From assembly GCA_945878995.1 (NCBI GenBank), contig CAMCUN010000028.1, positions 1 through 47,079 on the forward strand: a stretch of 47,079 bases of DNA. The letters run 5' to 3'. Made by a program: the position numbers and the translations under genes. Numbering within the stretch: the stretch's first letter is position 1; each line of letters starts with the position of its first letter. Shown here piece after piece: positions 26,166-36,205 of this stretch. The stretch comes from Polaromonas sp. YR568 (lineage in GTDB: Bacteria > Pseudomonadota > Gammaproteobacteria > Burkholderiales > Burkholderiaceae_C). Under the pieces are notes generated by a model. It worked only from the letters and a program-made list of their open reading frames with translations, ran no database searches and had not been told where the DNA came from.

Positions 26166-27026
26166 TCAGACGGCAGCCGCACCAGCGACGATCTCCGAAA
26201 GCTCTTTCGTGATCGCTGCTTGGCGTGTTTTGTTGTAAACCAACTTGAGTTCCGAGATGACGCTGCCTGCGTTGTCGGTGGCCGACTTCATGGCCACCAT
26301 GCGGGCTGACTGCTCAGAGGCCATGTTTTCAGCCACCGCTTGGTAGACCAGTGCTTCGACATAGCGGACCAGCAGATCGTCAATGACGGTCTGCGCATCC
26401 GGCTCGTAAATGTAGTCCCAGTCCCTGTGGCCATGGTCGGCTTCCAACTTGGCCAAGGGGAGCAACTGCTCCACCACCGCCTCTTGGCGCATGGTGTTGA
26501 CGAACCGGGTGTAGCACAGCTGCACCGTTTTGACCTTGCCAGCGGCGTAAGCGTCGAGCAGCACCTTGACGGGGCCAATCATTTTTTCAAGGTGCGGCTT
26601 ATCGCCCATCTGGGTCAGATGCGAGACCACCGGAACACCTACGCGGTTCAAAAAGCCCAGCCCTTTGTTGCCAATGGCCACCGCTTGCACCTTGTGGCCA
26701 GTAGCCTCCGCCTCGCGCAGCTTGACGGTGAGGGCACGCAACACGTTGGTGTTCATGCCACCACACAAGCCCTTGTCGGTGGTCACGACGATAAAGCCAG
26801 TGGCTTTGGCGTCGTTGCCACGCATGAAGGGATGCGTGTACTCAGGGTTGGCCTGGCCCAAATTGGCCGCGATGTTGCGTACCTTATCGCTGTAGGGTCG
26901 AGCGGCGCGCATCCGCTCTTGCGCTTTGCGCATCTTGGAGGCGGCCACCATTTCCATGGCTTTGGTGATCTTTTTGGTGTTTTCCACCGATTTGATCTTG
27001 CCGCGGATTTCCTTGCCTGCTGCCAT
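26166..27026 (-). CDS. atpG: F1Fo ATP synthase gamma subunit
   Basis: The 286-residue central-shaft subunit begins [36 protein letters not shown], the conserved N-terminal coiled coil, and ends with the second conserved helix ([30 protein letters not shown] region). It contains [12 protein letters not shown] in the globular part. It sits between atpA and atpD with 43- and 50-base gaps. Confidence 0.97.
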   Translation of the reverse strand: MAAGKEIRGKIKSVENTKKITKAMEMVAASKMRKAQERMRAARPYSDKVRNIAANLGQANPEYTHPFMRGNDAKATGFIVVTTDKGLCGGMNTNVLRALTVKLREAEATGHKVQAVAIGNKGLGFLNRVGVPVVSHLTQMGDKPHLEKMIGPVKVLLDAYAAGKVKTVQLCYTRFVNTMRQEAVVEQLLPLAKLEADHGHRDWDYIYEPDAQTVIDDLLVRYVEALVYQAVAENMASEQSARMVAMKSATDNAGSVISELKLVYNKTRQAAITKELSEIVAGAAAV

Positions 27027-27069
27027 ATGAGTTCCTAGAAGGTTCTAAAGCTTGCTTGGAGTCTGAGAC

Positions 27070-28623
27070 TCAAGCAAAGGACTTCTTGAACTCGGTGATG
27101 GCGGCGGTCATCTCGGCTTCGGCCTCTTTGTCCATGGCCTTGTTCGCCTCGAGCTTGCTCATCAGGGCGGAGTACTTGTCTTTGAGAAAGCTGTGCAGTC
27201 CAGATTCGAAAGCCAGCACTTTCTTGACCTCGATGTCGTCCATAAAGCCTTTGTTTACGGAAAACAAGGTGGCGCCCATGGCGGAGATGGGCAAGGGCGA
27301 GTACTGGGCCTGCTTGAGCAGCTCGGTCACGCGTGCGCCGCGGTCGAGTTGCTTGCGGGTGGCCTCGTCAAGGTCGGACGCAAACTGGGCAAAGGCCGCG
27401 AGTTCGCGGTACTGGGCCAAGTCGGTACGGATACCACCAGACAGGCTCTTGATCAGTTTGGTCTGGGCTGCACCACCGACGCGCGACACCGAAATACCGG
27501 CGTTGATGGCGGGGCGGATACCGGCGTTGAACAAGCTGGTTTCCAAGAAAATCTGGCCGTCGGTGATGGAGATCACGTTGGTGGGCACGAAGGCGGACAC
27601 GTCGCCAGCTTGTGTCTCAATGATGGGCAAGGCCGTCAGCGAGCCGGTTTTGCCTTTGACTTCACCTTTGGTGAAGGCCTCGACGTAATCGGCGTTGACG
27701 CGGGCTGCGCGCTCAAGCAAGCGGCTGTGGAGATAGAACACGTCGCCGGGATAGGCTTCGCGGCCTGGGGGGCGGCGCAGCAGCAGCGAGACTTGGCGGT
27801 AAGCCACGGCTTGCTTGGAAAGATCGTCATACACGATGAGCGCGTCTTCGCCGCGGTCACGGAAATACTCGCCCATGGTGCAGCCCGAGTAGGCGCTGAC
27901 GTATTGCATGGCGGCCGACTCAGAGGCCGAGGCCGCCACCACGATGGTGTAGTTCATGGCACCGACTTGCTCCAGCGAGCGAACCACGTTTTTGATCGAC
28001 GAGGCTTTTTGACCAATCGCCACGTAGACGCAAGTGACGCCCTGCCCTTTTTGGTTGATGATGGCGTCAATGGCCACAGCGGTTTTGCCGGTCTGACGGT
28101 CACCAATGATCAGCTCGCGCTGACCCCGGCCCACGGGCACCATGGAGTCAATGGATTTGAGGCCGGTTTGCAGCGGCTGGTCCACCGATTTCCGAGCAAT
28201 CACGCCAGGGGCGACCTTTTCGATCACGTCGGTCATCTTGGCGTTGATCGGGCCTTTGCCGTCAATGGGCTGACCCAGGGCGTTGACCACGCGGCCAATC
28301 AACTCGGGGCCCACAGGCACTTCCAAAATGCGGCCCGTGCACTTGACGGTGTCGCCTTCGGCAATGTGCTCGTACTCGCCCAAGATCACGGAGCCGACAG
28401 AGTCGCGTTCCAGGTTCAAGGCCAGGCCAAAGGTGGGAACGCCGGCGGCAGTGGGAGGGAACTCCAACATCTCGCCTTGCATCACGTCAGACAAGCCGTG
28501 AATGCGCACGATACCGTCGGCCACGGACACCACGGTGCCCTGGTTGCGAATGTCGGCACCTGCTCCAAGCCCCTGGATGCGGCTTTTGATCAGTTCAGAA
28601 ATTTCTGCTGGATTGAGTTGCAT
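27070..28623 (-). CDS. atpA: F1Fo ATP synthase alpha subunit
   Basis: The 517-residue alpha subunit has the non-catalytic P-loop GDRQTGKT, the [15 protein letters not shown] stretch and SISDGQIFL-type motif (here [10 protein letters not shown]). Start [12 protein letters not shown] at 28623 is the standard N-terminus. It forms the alpha3beta3 hexamer with AtpD. It lies 46 bases after atpH. Confidence 0.98.
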   Translation of the reverse strand: MQLNPAEISELIKSRIQGLGAGADIRNQGTVVSVADGIVRIHGLSDVMQGEMLEFPPTAAGVPTFGLALNLERDSVGSVILGEYEHIAEGDTVKCTGRILEVPVGPELIGRVVNALGQPIDGKGPINAKMTDVIEKVAPGVIARKSVDQPLQTGLKSIDSMVPVGRGQRELIIGDRQTGKTAVAIDAIINQKGQGVTCVYVAIGQKASSIKNVVRSLEQVGAMNYTIVVAASASESAAMQYVSAYSGCTMGEYFRDRGEDALIVYDDLSKQAVAYRQVSLLLRRPPGREAYPGDVFYLHSRLLERAARVNADYVEAFTKGEVKGKTGSLTALPIIETQAGDVSAFVPTNVISITDGQIFLETSLFNAGIRPAINAGISVSRVGGAAQTKLIKSLSGGIRTDLAQYRELAAFAQFASDLDEATRKQLDRGARVTELLKQAQYSPLPISAMGATLFSVNKGFMDDIEVKKVLAFESGLHSFLKDKYSALMSKLEANKAMDKEAEAEMTAAITEFKKSFA

Positions 28624-28669
28624 GACTCTTTCCTTCTTTCTAGGTTGTTGGCGGTCGAGAGCTTTAAGC

Positions 28670-29200
28670 TCAGGCGATCAGCGCCACTTTCATTTGTTCC
28701 AAACGGGCTTTGACCGAAGCGTCTAGCACCTCGTCACCCACCACGACACGCACGCCGCCAATGATCTCGAGATCGATTTCGACGCGCACATTCAAGCTGC
28801 GACCAAAACGCTTTTCCAAGGTGAGCGATAGCTCAGCCACCACATCGGCGTCCATGGCAAATGCGCTGTAAACGATGGCGTCCGACGAGCCGGCCTGGGC
28901 ATTGACCAAGGCACGAAACTGAGCGGCGATATCGGGCAGGGCAGACAGTCGACCGTTGTCGATGACTGTGCTCAGAAAGTTGGTGGCTTTCTCAGTCAGC
29001 GCCGACTTGACCACGCCCGCAAACACGTCTAGCGTTTGCTGGTCCGTGACTTTGGGGTCGGCTGCGTATTGCTGGAGCTGTGGATTGGCTGCAATGGCAG
29101 CGACTTCGTCCAGCCAGTCGGCAGTGGCAGCCAATTCCGAACCGCAGGCCTTGTACAAGGCCTCGGCATAGGGGCGAGCAATGGTGGCAAGTTCAGCCAT
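28670..29200 (-). CDS. atpH: F1Fo ATP synthase delta subunit
   Basis: The 176-residue delta subunit links the F1 hexamer to the peripheral stalk. It begins [17 protein letters not shown], the typical start, and ends in the strand [21 protein letters not shown]. Only 3 bases separate it from atpF. Confidence 0.96.
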   Translation of the reverse strand: MAELATIARPYAEALYKACGSELAATADWLDEVAAIAANPQLQQYAADPKVTDQQTLDVFAGVVKSALTEKATNFLSTVIDNGRLSALPDIAAQFRALVNAQAGSSDAIVYSAFAMDADVVAELSLTLEKRFGRSLNVRVEIDLEIIGGVRVVVGDEVLDASVKARLEQMKVALIA

Positions 29201-29203
29201 GGC

Positions 29204-29674
29204 CTAGAGCTCGGCTTTCAAGCGACCCAGCAGGTCGGCATGCACACTGGCATTGACTTCCTTGCGCAGGATCTGCTCGGCGCCTTTGACCACCAGCACA
29301 GCGACTTGCTCACGCAAGACTTCGCGGGCCTGAACGGCCTGCTGCTGCGCTTCGACTTTGGCTGCGGCAATGATCTTGGCTGCCTCTTCCGAGGCTTTGG
29401 CCTTGGCCTCTTCGATCATGGCCTGGGCTCGGCGCTCGGCCTCGGCCAGTCGCACGGCAGCGTCATTGCGAGATTTGGCCATGTCTTCCTCAACCCGCTT
29501 GTTGGCGGTGGCGAGTTCAGATTTGGCTTTGTCGGCAGCGGCCAGACCGTCAGCGATTTTGAGTGCCCGCTCGTCCAGCGCTTTGGTGATCGGGGGCCAC
29601 ACGAATTTCATCGTGAACCACACCAGGATCGCGAAAACGATAGCCTGCAGGAACAGAGTTGCGTTGATGTTCAC
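29204..29674 (-). CDS. atpF: F1Fo ATP synthase b subunit
   Basis: The 156-residue b subunit has one N-terminal membrane helix ([20 protein letters not shown] region) followed by a long charged Ala-rich coiled coil forming the peripheral stalk. Length equals that of E. coli b (156). Start [10 protein letters not shown] is canonical. Confidence 0.97.
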   Translation of the reverse strand: MNINATLFLQAIVFAILVWFTMKFVWPPITKALDERALKIADGLAAADKAKSELATANKRVEEDMAKSRNDAAVRLAEAERRAQAMIEEAKAKASEEAAKIIAAAKVEAQQQAVQAREVLREQVAVLVVKGAEQILRKEVNASVHADLLGRLKAEL

Positions 29675-29710
29675 GTCTCAATCCTTGTACGGCTTGAAAA
29701 AGTCAAGCGA

Positions 29711-29968
<258 letters not shown>

Positions 29969-30008
29969 CTAAGTAAAGAAAAAGAAAAAGGGGGAAAGGG
30001 AAAGATCA

Positions 30009-30887
30009 TCAATGCGAGTCGTGCGCCTGACCGGTGTAGATCAGGGTCAACATCATGAAGATGAAGGCTTGCAAGGTGATCACCAAAATGTGGAAGATGG
30101 TCCACACAGAACCGGCCAGAACATGGCCGATGGCCAAGCCCACACCCGTTGCCGAGAGGGCCCAGCCACCACCCATGAGGGCAATCAGCATAAAGACCAG
30201 CTCACCTGCAAACATGTTTCCAAACAGCCGCATGCCGTGGGAAACCGTCTTGGCAAGGTACTCAATCATTTGCATCAAGAAATTGATCGGGTAGAGCAGC
30301 CAATGGTCGCCAAAGGGAGCGGCAATCAACTCGTGGGCCCAACCACCCAGGCCTTTGATCTTGATGTTGTAAAAAATGCAAATTAACAGCACCGAGCAGG
30401 ACAAACCCAGCGTGGTAGACAAGTCGGCCGTGGGCACCACGCGCATGTAGTCTTTGAAACCCAAGGCAGGTCCGGCGGTGTGCCAGATTTGGGGGATGAG
30501 GTCGACGGGCAGCATGTCCATGGCGTTCATCAGGAAAATCCAAACGAACACGGTCAGCGCCAATGGAGAAATCAGCTTGCGGCTGGCGGCGTTGTGAATC
30601 ACGCCTTTGGCCTGGTTTTCCACCATTTCGCTGAGGATTTCAACGGCGGCCTGGAAGCGTCCTGGCACGCCAGAAGTGACCTTGCGTGCGGCCGACCACA
30701 GCAAAAAGCACCCCAGGGCACCGAGCACCACCGAGAAGAAGATCGAATCAAAGTTGAACAGACTGAAGTCAACGACGCTGGTCTGCTTGACACCTTGAAA
30801 ATTGAAATCCATCTGCAAATGCTGCAGGTGATGCTGGATGTACTCTCCAGCCGAATGCCCTTGTGCGCCGGCGTTTTCAGCAGCCAT
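30009..30887 (-). CDS. atpB: F1Fo ATP synthase a subunit
   Basis: The 292-residue a subunit has five to six membrane helices and the essential arginine helix SHGMRLFGNMFAGELVFMLI, which faces the c-ring carboxylate. The N-terminus has a His/Gln-rich soluble stretch before the first helix. It lies 49 bases before atpE and 21 bases after atpI. Confidence 0.97.
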   Translation of the reverse strand: MAAENAGAQGHSAGEYIQHHLQHLQMDFNFQGVKQTSVVDFSLFNFDSIFFSVVLGALGCFLLWSAARKVTSGVPGRFQAAVEILSEMVENQAKGVIHNAASRKLISPLALTVFVWIFLMNAMDMLPVDLIPQIWHTAGPALGFKDYMRVVPTADLSTTLGLSCSVLLICIFYNIKIKGLGGWAHELIAAPFGDHWLLYPINFLMQMIEYLAKTVSHGMRLFGNMFAGELVFMLIALMGGGWALSATGVGLAIGHVLAGSVWTIFHILVITLQAFIFMMLTLIYTGQAHDSH

Positions 30888-30908
30888 AAATCAACCATCC
30901 ATCCAAAA

Positions 30909-31391
30909 TCAAAACCGAGGGGGGTGATGCCGCTGCCACTTGTTCAGCGCCATCACCAGCCAATACATCTTTAGAGTGACCACAAAGCCAGCCACCAGCG
31001 CCAGCCAATTGAGATCGACCACCACACGGGGCGCCACCAAGAGCAGCGCCACCGTCAATACAACCTTGACCAATTCCCAGACAAAAAACCCCACCAAAGC
31101 CGACGACGCTTGAGAAAGCCGCCTCTGTCTAGACAGGGCCCTGGCAAACACCAGCGCCGGCACCCACACCGAAACCACCCCCCAAGCGACAGATGCCGCC
31201 AAATTGGACTGGCCCGTCACTGCAGCCGTCAGGGCCACCAACACCGCGCCCACCACCGCTTGCAAACCAAGCACACGCCAAGGCGAAGTGACCGGGTTTC
31301 GGGCCCGCCATGACTGCGCTTCTTGCGCTGTCAGGCTTTTGTGGTCATCGCGTCCATCTTCATCTGCAAAGGCGCTGTCACTGTGTTTCAC
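30909..31391 (-). CDS. atpI: ATP synthase accessory protein AtpI
   Basis: The 160-residue protein has a polar N-terminal 40 residues and four predicted membrane helices, typical of AtpI, which assists c-ring assembly and Mg2+ supply to the complex. No ATG is available; GTG 31391 is the only reasonable start. It is the first gene of the operon, about 180 bases after a strong candidate promoter. Confidence 0.85.
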   Translation of the reverse strand: MKHSDSAFADEDGRDDHKSLTAQEAQSWRARNPVTSPWRVLGLQAVVGAVLVALTAAVTGQSNLAASVAWGVVSVWVPALVFARALSRQRRLSQASSALVGFFVWELVKVVLTVALLLVAPRVVVDLNWLALVAGFVVTLKMYWLVMALNKWQRHHPPRF

Positions 31392-31779
31392 TGGCGAAGG
31401 CGTCCGGCTTCAAAAATGTCAAACAATGCCTCAAATGTGTATTCTATTTAGCGAACTGACCCAATCCGCTTCATGCAAAAACATCATGCCCAGCTCTTGA
31501 TCAGCCCAAAAGCAGCCGTCAAAATGACCAACTCTTTCTTCTTCGCACAGCATAAGAGCTTATTCAGAAAACTATCCATTATACGTAGAAACCCCCTGGG
31601 ATCGTCAAATTTTTCCCGCCATCTGACAATTCAGTGTCCAGGGGCTTGGCGCTCCAGGGCCTCAGTGCCTTGGGTGACGAGTGTTTAGTCGGGCCCGCTG
31701 ACAATAGCTCAACGAATAGCGCGATGTCCTCAGCCCGCCCCAGTTCCTCCACCGACCTTTTCTTTTTTTCTAGTTCACC
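31392..31779. other. Divergent intergenic region between atpI and ybeD
   Basis: This 388-bp gap holds the candidate atp promoter (31578-31608, minus) and a weak inverted pair CCCCTGG (about 31592) / CCAGGGG (about 31638). I see no supported gene in it. A TTGACA on the minus strand (31417-31422) has no -10 at a usable distance. A plus-strand promoter for ybeD-lipB-lipA must also be here but is not obvious. Confidence 0.5.
31578..31608 (-). promoter_or_regulatory. Candidate sigma70 promoter of the atp operon
   Basis: On the minus strand TTGACG (31603-31608) and a perfect TATAAT (31578-31583) are separated by 19 bp. Transcription would begin near 31571, giving a 5' leader of about 180 nt before atpI. 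The spacer is longer than the optimum of 17. Confidence 0.6.
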
Positions 31780-32049
31780 ATGCCAGACAGCTCAGGCTCT
31801 CTCATCACCTACCCCAGTGCCTTTCCAATCAAGGTGATGGGAGCAAAAGTTCCTGGCTTGGTGGAGGCGGTGAGCCTTATCGCCCGCTCTTTTGACCCTG
31901 ACTTTGACCCTTCCACCATCGAGCTGCGCGAAAGCAAAGGCGGTCGCTACCAGGGCGTGACCATCACCATCACGGCCACCAGCCGCGAGCAGCTTGACGA
32001 GCTTTACCGCACCTTGTCCACCCACCCCATGGTCAAGGTGGTGCTGTGA
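31780..32049 (+). CDS. ybeD: YbeD/DUF493 family protein
   Basis: The 89-residue protein has the small ACT-like fold pattern of the DUF493 family: [28 protein letters not shown] and [20 protein letters not shown]. It is nearly always found before lipB, as here, and a role linked to lipoylation is suspected but not proven. Its stop TGA overlaps the GTG at 32046. Confidence 0.9.
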   Translation: MPDSSGSLITYPSAFPIKVMGAKVPGLVEAVSLIARSFDPDFDPSTIELRESKGGRYQGVTITITATSREQLDELYRTLSTHPMVKVVL

Positions 32050-32063
32050 GAACAGGCACAGCC

Positions 32064-32732
32064 ATGCACCCACACCTGCTGGGGCGCGTTGATTACCTGC
32101 CCACGTACCAGGCCATGCAAACCTTCACGGCCAAGCGCGGCGCGCACACGGCCGATGAGCTGTGGCTGTGCGAGCATCCGCCGGTTTTCACCCAAGGCTT
32201 GGCTGGCCAGGCCAGCCACCTGCTGGCGCCAGGCGCCATTGCCGTGGTGCAGACCAACCGGGGTGGGCAAGTCACTTACCACGGACCGGGCCAGGTGGTG
32301 GCTTACCCGCTGATCAACCTCCAGCGCGCGGGCTACTACGTCAAAGAATATGTCTTTCGCATTGAAGAAGCGGTGCTCCGCACGCTGGCCCATGTGGGGG
32401 TGACCGGCCATCGCGTGGCGGGCTCGCCCGGCATTTACGTGCGGCTGTCCGATCCGTTTTCACACGCGGCCCTGAGCGGGCCGCAGCCTGCGGACGACCC
32501 CTTCAGGGGCCTGGGCAAAATTGCCGCGCTGGGCATCAAAGTCAGCCGGCATTGCACCCTGCATGGCGTGGCTTTGAATGTGGCCATGGACTTAGAACCC
32601 TACCAGCGCATCAACCCCTGCGGCCACGCGGGCCTGCAAAGCATTGACCTTTCTACAATCGGCGTGCATATTCCTTGGGACGAGGCCGCACAGGTGCTGG
32701 GCAACAAGCTCAGCACTTTCCTCGCACCCTGA
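32064..32732 (+). CDS. lipB: Octanoyl-ACP:protein octanoyltransferase LipB
   Basis: LipB moves the octanoyl group from ACP to lipoyl domains of 2-oxo-acid dehydrogenases and GcvH. The 222-residue protein (ATG 32064; GTG 32046 overlapping ybeD is an alternative) has [18 protein letters not shown] (65-82), the acid/base lysine in GKIAALG (K152) and the acyl-thioester cysteine in NPCGHAG (C186). About 20 extra residues (about 129-148) precede the GKIAALG motif. lipA follows after 22 bases. Confidence 0.94.
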   Translation: MHPHLLGRVDYLPTYQAMQTFTAKRGAHTADELWLCEHPPVFTQGLAGQASHLLAPGAIAVVQTNRGGQVTYHGPGQVVAYPLINLQRAGYYVKEYVFRIEEAVLRTLAHVGVTGHRVAGSPGIYVRLSDPFSHAALSGPQPADDPFRGLGKIAALGIKVSRHCTLHGVALNVAMDLEPYQRINPCGHAGLQSIDLSTIGVHIPWDEAAQVLGNKLSTFLAP

Positions 32733-32754
32733 GCCGTTCACCACCAGGATTTTC

Positions 32755-33747
32755 ATGAGCAGCACCCCCACCGTCCGCGTAGCGCAAAGCGTCCAAGACT
32801 ACAACCCCTTGGCCAAGCAAAAAGCAGCCGCCAAGCTCTCGCGCATTCCGGTCAAGGTCGAGCGCGCCGAGGTGCTCAAAAAGCCCGACTGGATCCGCGT
32901 CAAGGCTGGCAGTGCCAGTTCGCGCTTCAACGAGATCAAGCAGATCCTGCGCGAGAACAAGCTCAACACCGTGTGTGAAGAAGCCAGCTGCCCCAACATT
33001 GGAGAATGCTTTGGCAAGGGCACGGCGACCTTCATGATCATGGGTGACAAGTGCACCCGGCGCTGCCCGTTTTGTGACGTGGGCCACGGCCGGCCCGACC
33101 CGCTGGATGTGAACGAACCAGAAAACCTGGCCAAAACCATTGCCGCCCTCAAGTTGTCTTACGTGGTGATCACCAGCGTGGACCGCGACGACCTGCGCGA
33201 CGGCGGCGCGGGCCACTTTGTCGAATGCATACGCCGCACCCGCGAGCTCTCGCCGCAGACCCAAATTGAGGTGTTGGTGCCCGACTTTCGCGGCCGCGAC
33301 GACCGCGCCCTGAGCATTCTCCAAGCCGCGCCACCCGACGTGATGAACCACAACCTGGAAACTGCGCCGCGCCTGTACAAAGAAGCCCGCCCTGGCTCGG
33401 ACTATCAGTTCAGTTTGAACTTGCTGAAAAAATTCAAGGCCTTGCACCCGGGTGTACCGACCAAGAGCGGCATCATGGTCGGCCTGGGCGAGACCGACGA
33501 AGAAATTTTGCAGGTCATGCAAGACATGCGCGCGCACGACATCGAGATGCTCACCATCGGCCAGTACCTCGCACCCAGCACCAGCCACCTGCCCGTGCGC
33601 CGCTATGTGCACCCGGACACCTTCAAGATGTTCGAGGAAAAAGCCTGCGAAATGGGCTTTTCACATGCGGCGGTGGGCGCCATGGTGCGCTCTAGCTACC
33701 ACGCCGACCAGCAGGCCCACGCCGCCGCACAAAGTCGCTTGGTCTGA
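32755..33747 (+). CDS. lipA: Lipoyl synthase LipA, radical SAM
   Basis: LipA inserts two sulfurs into octanoyl groups to form lipoate. The 330-residue protein starts at ATG 32755 with AGGA upstream. Auxiliary cluster cysteines C74, C79 and C85 (CEEASC..GEC) and radical SAM cysteines C100, C104 and C107 (CTRRCPFC) are all present, as is the terminal RSSYHA serine ligand motif. It completes ybeD-lipB-lipA and converges on ptsI with only 25 bases between. Confidence 0.97.
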   Translation: MSSTPTVRVAQSVQDYNPLAKQKAAAKLSRIPVKVERAEVLKKPDWIRVKAGSASSRFNEIKQILRENKLNTVCEEASCPNIGECFGKGTATFMIMGDKCTRRCPFCDVGHGRPDPLDVNEPENLAKTIAALKLSYVVITSVDRDDLRDGGAGHFVECIRRTRELSPQTQIEVLVPDFRGRDDRALSILQAAPPDVMNHNLETAPRLYKEARPGSDYQFSLNLLKKFKALHPGVPTKSGIMVGLGETDEEILQVMQDMRAHDIEMLTIGQYLAPSTSHLPVRRYVHPDTFKMFEEKACEMGFSHAAVGAMVRSSYHADQQAHAAAQSRLV

Positions 33748-33772
33748 GCACCATGCCCTGGCCGCGCGCGGC

Positions 33773-35527
33773 TCAGGGCTTGTACAAGAGTTGGGCCGGG
33801 TCTTCGCTGTCAATCACCTGCTGCGCCCAGGGCTGCAACTTGGTGGCGTCGGCCCGCAAAATCTGCTGCTTGACCGCTAGGATCTGTGTGGGGTGCATGG
33901 AAAAAGAACGCAGGCCCAGGCCCAGCAGCAGCCGGGTCATGGCCACATCCCCAGCCATTTCACCGCACACACTCACCCCCTTGCCCTGGCTGTGGCATTC
34001 GGCGATGGTGTCGGCCACCAGCTTGAGCACCGCCGGGTGGCAGGGATCGTACAGGTGAGCCACGGCTTCGTCAGCGCGGTCTATGGCCAGGGTGTACTGG
34101 ATCAGGTCGTTGGTGCCCAGGGACAAAAAATCGAAATACTTGAGGAACACCTTGAGCATCAGGGCGGCGGCGGGCACCTCGATCATGGCGCCCAGCTTGA
34201 CCGCGCCGTACACGGCGCCCCGGTTGTCGAGTTGCGCACGCGCATGGTCGATCAGCGACAAAGTTTGGCGAATTTCACGCACATGGCCCAGCATGGGCAC
34301 CAGCAGATTCACCTGCCCGTGGGCGGCCGCTCGCAAAATCGCCCGCAACTGCGTCAAGAACATGGGCGGGTCGGCCAGGCTCCAGCGAATGGCCCGCAGG
34401 CCCAGGGCAGGGTTGAGGTGGGTTTCTTGTCGGGCGTGGCGGTCCAGCGGTTTGTCAGACCCTATGTCCACCGTGCGTATGGTCACGGGCAAGCCCTGCA
34501 TGCCTTCTACGGCGCGCACATAGGCGCCGTACTGCTCCTCCTCATCGGGCAAGGCGCCGCCTCGGTTCATGAACAGGAACTCGCTGCGGAACAGACCCAC
34601 GCCCACCGCGCCCGCCACCACCGCACCCTTGGTGTCTTCAGGCAATTCAATATTGGCCAGCAGTTCCACCTTTTGGCCGTCCAAAGTCAAGGCCGGCGTG
34701 TGGCGCAAGCGGTTCAAGCGTTCACGTTCGAGCTCGCCTTGGCGCTGCTTGAAGCCGTACTCGGCCAAGATGATGGGGGACGGATCGACGATGAGCACGC
34801 CGGCCTCGCCGTCGATGATGACCCAGTCGTCTTGCTTGATCAGCTGGCTGGCGCTGCGCGCGCCCACCACGGCCGGGATGTCCATGCTGCGCGCCACGAT
34901 GGCGGTGTGCGAGGTGCGGCCGCCCACGTCGGTGGCAAAGCCGGCAAACAAGCTTTGCTTGAACTGCATCATGTCGGCCGGCGCCATGTCATGCGCAATC
35001 AGCACCAGCGGCACATCCAGTGTGTCGCCCAAGAGCAGATCTTGCTGCTCCCGGCGGGCGGGCGCGGGGGGCTGCACCGGCGAGCCGGCCCCTTTGAGGT
35101 AACGCAACAAACGCTCGGTGACCTGTTCTAGGTCGGCCTTGCGCTCGCGCAGGTAAGGGTCCTCCATCTCGTCGAACTGGCGGGCAAAGGCCTCGTACTG
35201 CGTGGTCACCGCCCACTCGGCGTTGTAGTGGCGGTCTTGGATCCAGTGTTTGACGCCGCTGCTGAGCTGCTCGTCTTGCAGCAGCATCAGGTGCACGTCC
35301 AACAGCGCTGCCAGCTCGGGCGGCGCGTCTTTGGGCAGATCGCGCTGCACCCGGGTGATTTCTTCGACCACCGCATCGCGGGCAGCGCGCACGCGCTGAA
35401 CTTCAGCCGACGTCTTGTTGGGCTCAATGAAGTAATGCGCCACATCGGCGCGGCTGGACGCCACCAACACGGCACGGCCAATGGCTATGCCCCGTGAGAC
35501 GGCCAGACCGTGGATGGAAAACGTCAT
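33773..35527 (-). CDS. ptsI: Phosphotransferase system Enzyme I
   Basis: Enzyme I takes phosphate from phosphoenolpyruvate and passes it to HPr. The 584-residue protein has the N-terminal HPr-binding and phosphohistidine domain (His207 in GGRTSHTAI) and the C-terminal PEP-binding barrel (SLGTNDLIQYTLAIDR, then a conserved Cys in VSVCGEMAGD). Its ATG overlaps the HPr stop by 4 bases. No sugar permease lies nearby. Confidence 0.96.
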   Translation of the reverse strand: MTFSIHGLAVSRGIAIGRAVLVASSRADVAHYFIEPNKTSAEVQRVRAARDAVVEEITRVQRDLPKDAPPELAALLDVHLMLLQDEQLSSGVKHWIQDRHYNAEWAVTTQYEAFARQFDEMEDPYLRERKADLEQVTERLLRYLKGAGSPVQPPAPARREQQDLLLGDTLDVPLVLIAHDMAPADMMQFKQSLFAGFATDVGGRTSHTAIVARSMDIPAVVGARSASQLIKQDDWVIIDGEAGVLIVDPSPIILAEYGFKQRQGELERERLNRLRHTPALTLDGQKVELLANIELPEDTKGAVVAGAVGVGLFRSEFLFMNRGGALPDEEEQYGAYVRAVEGMQGLPVTIRTVDIGSDKPLDRHARQETHLNPALGLRAIRWSLADPPMFLTQLRAILRAAAHGQVNLLVPMLGHVREIRQTLSLIDHARAQLDNRGAVYGAVKLGAMIEVPAAALMLKVFLKYFDFLSLGTNDLIQYTLAIDRADEAVAHLYDPCHPAVLKLVADTIAECHSQGKGVSVCGEMAGDVAMTRLLLGLGLRSFSMHPTQILAVKQQILRADATKLQPWAQQVIDSEDPAQLLYKP

Positions 35528-35793
35528 TCGCCCTCACCAAACTTGTCATTGATCAAGGCCAGCAGCGCGTCCATGGCCTCTTGCTCTTGCGCGCCCTGCG
35601 TTTCAATGTCCACCGTGCTGCCCAAGCCTGCGGCCAACATCATCACGCCCATGATGCTCTTGGCATTGACCCGGCGCTCGCCCCGGCTCATCCAGACCTC
35701 GCAGGGGAAGCTGCCCGCCAGTTTGGTGAGCTTGGCCGAGGCACGGGCGTGCAAGCCCAGCTTATTGCTGATGGTCGCGGAGGTCTTGATCAT
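35524..35793 (-). CDS. ptsH: Phosphocarrier protein HPr
   Basis: The 89-residue protein has the phosphorylatable His15 in GLHARAS and a serine in the AKSIMGVMML motif (S46) suited to HPr kinase. It overlaps ptsI by 4 bases and the 3' end of the EIIA gene by 32 bases, so all three are coupled. It relays phosphate from EI to the EIIA encoded upstream. Confidence 0.95.
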   Translation of the reverse strand: MIKTSATISNKLGLHARASAKLTKLAGSFPCEVWMSRGERRVNAKSIMGVMMLAAGLGSTVDIETQGAQEQEAMDALLALINDKFGEGE

Positions 35794-36205
35794 GGTGTCT
35801 CTTGTGTTGATTTTGCGGCGCCGTGATGGCCACCTGCATCACGCCTTGGCTGGCCCCCGCCAGTGCCCGAGCGACCAAGGTGTCCAAGGGCTCGTGGCGG
35901 TAGGACACGGCACGCAGCAGCATGGGCAGGTTCAGCCCTGCCACCAGCCTGCTGTGCACACCATCCACCAGTTTTTGCGCCACGTTGCAGGGCGTGGCAC
36001 CCACGATGTCAGTGAGCACCAGCACCGGATCTGGCCCAAGCTGTCCCATCAAAATTCGGGCCTGGGCCAGCGTCTCCTCTGGCGGCATGAAGGCCTGCAC
36101 ATCCAGCGCGACGATGCTCTTGGCCTCTTCCGTGAACACATGCGCCACGCACTGGCGCATGGCCGAAGCCAGTGGCGCATGCGCAATGATGAAAAGCCCA
36201 TTCAT
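35762..36205 (-). CDS. Mannose-family PTS EIIA protein
   Basis: The 147-residue protein matches the EIIA(Man) fold: MNGLFIIAHAPLA with phosphoacceptor His9, and the TDIVGATPCN loop. Without EIIB or EIIC genes nearby it most likely acts as a regulatory output of an incomplete PTS, as described for many betaproteobacteria. Its last 11 codons, Gln/His/Lys-rich, overlap the HPr start by 32 bases. Its start overlaps the MFS stop (ATGA). Confidence 0.88.
   Translation of the reverse strand: MNGLFIIAHAPLASAMRQCVAHVFTEEAKSIVALDVQAFMPPEETLAQARILMGQLGPDPVLVLTDIVGATPCNVAQKLVDGVHSRLVAGLNLPMLLRAVSYRHEPLDTLVARALAGASQGVMQVAITAPQNQHKRHHDQDLRDHQQ

Noticed and set aside
27193..28713. A 506-codon plus-strand frame opposite atpA
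   Set aside because: An antisense shadow of atpA with no recognisable domain.
31417..31422. TTGACA as the -35 of an atp promoter
   Set aside because: No -10-like hexamer lies 15-19 bp downstream on the minus strand; the pair at 31578-31608 is better.
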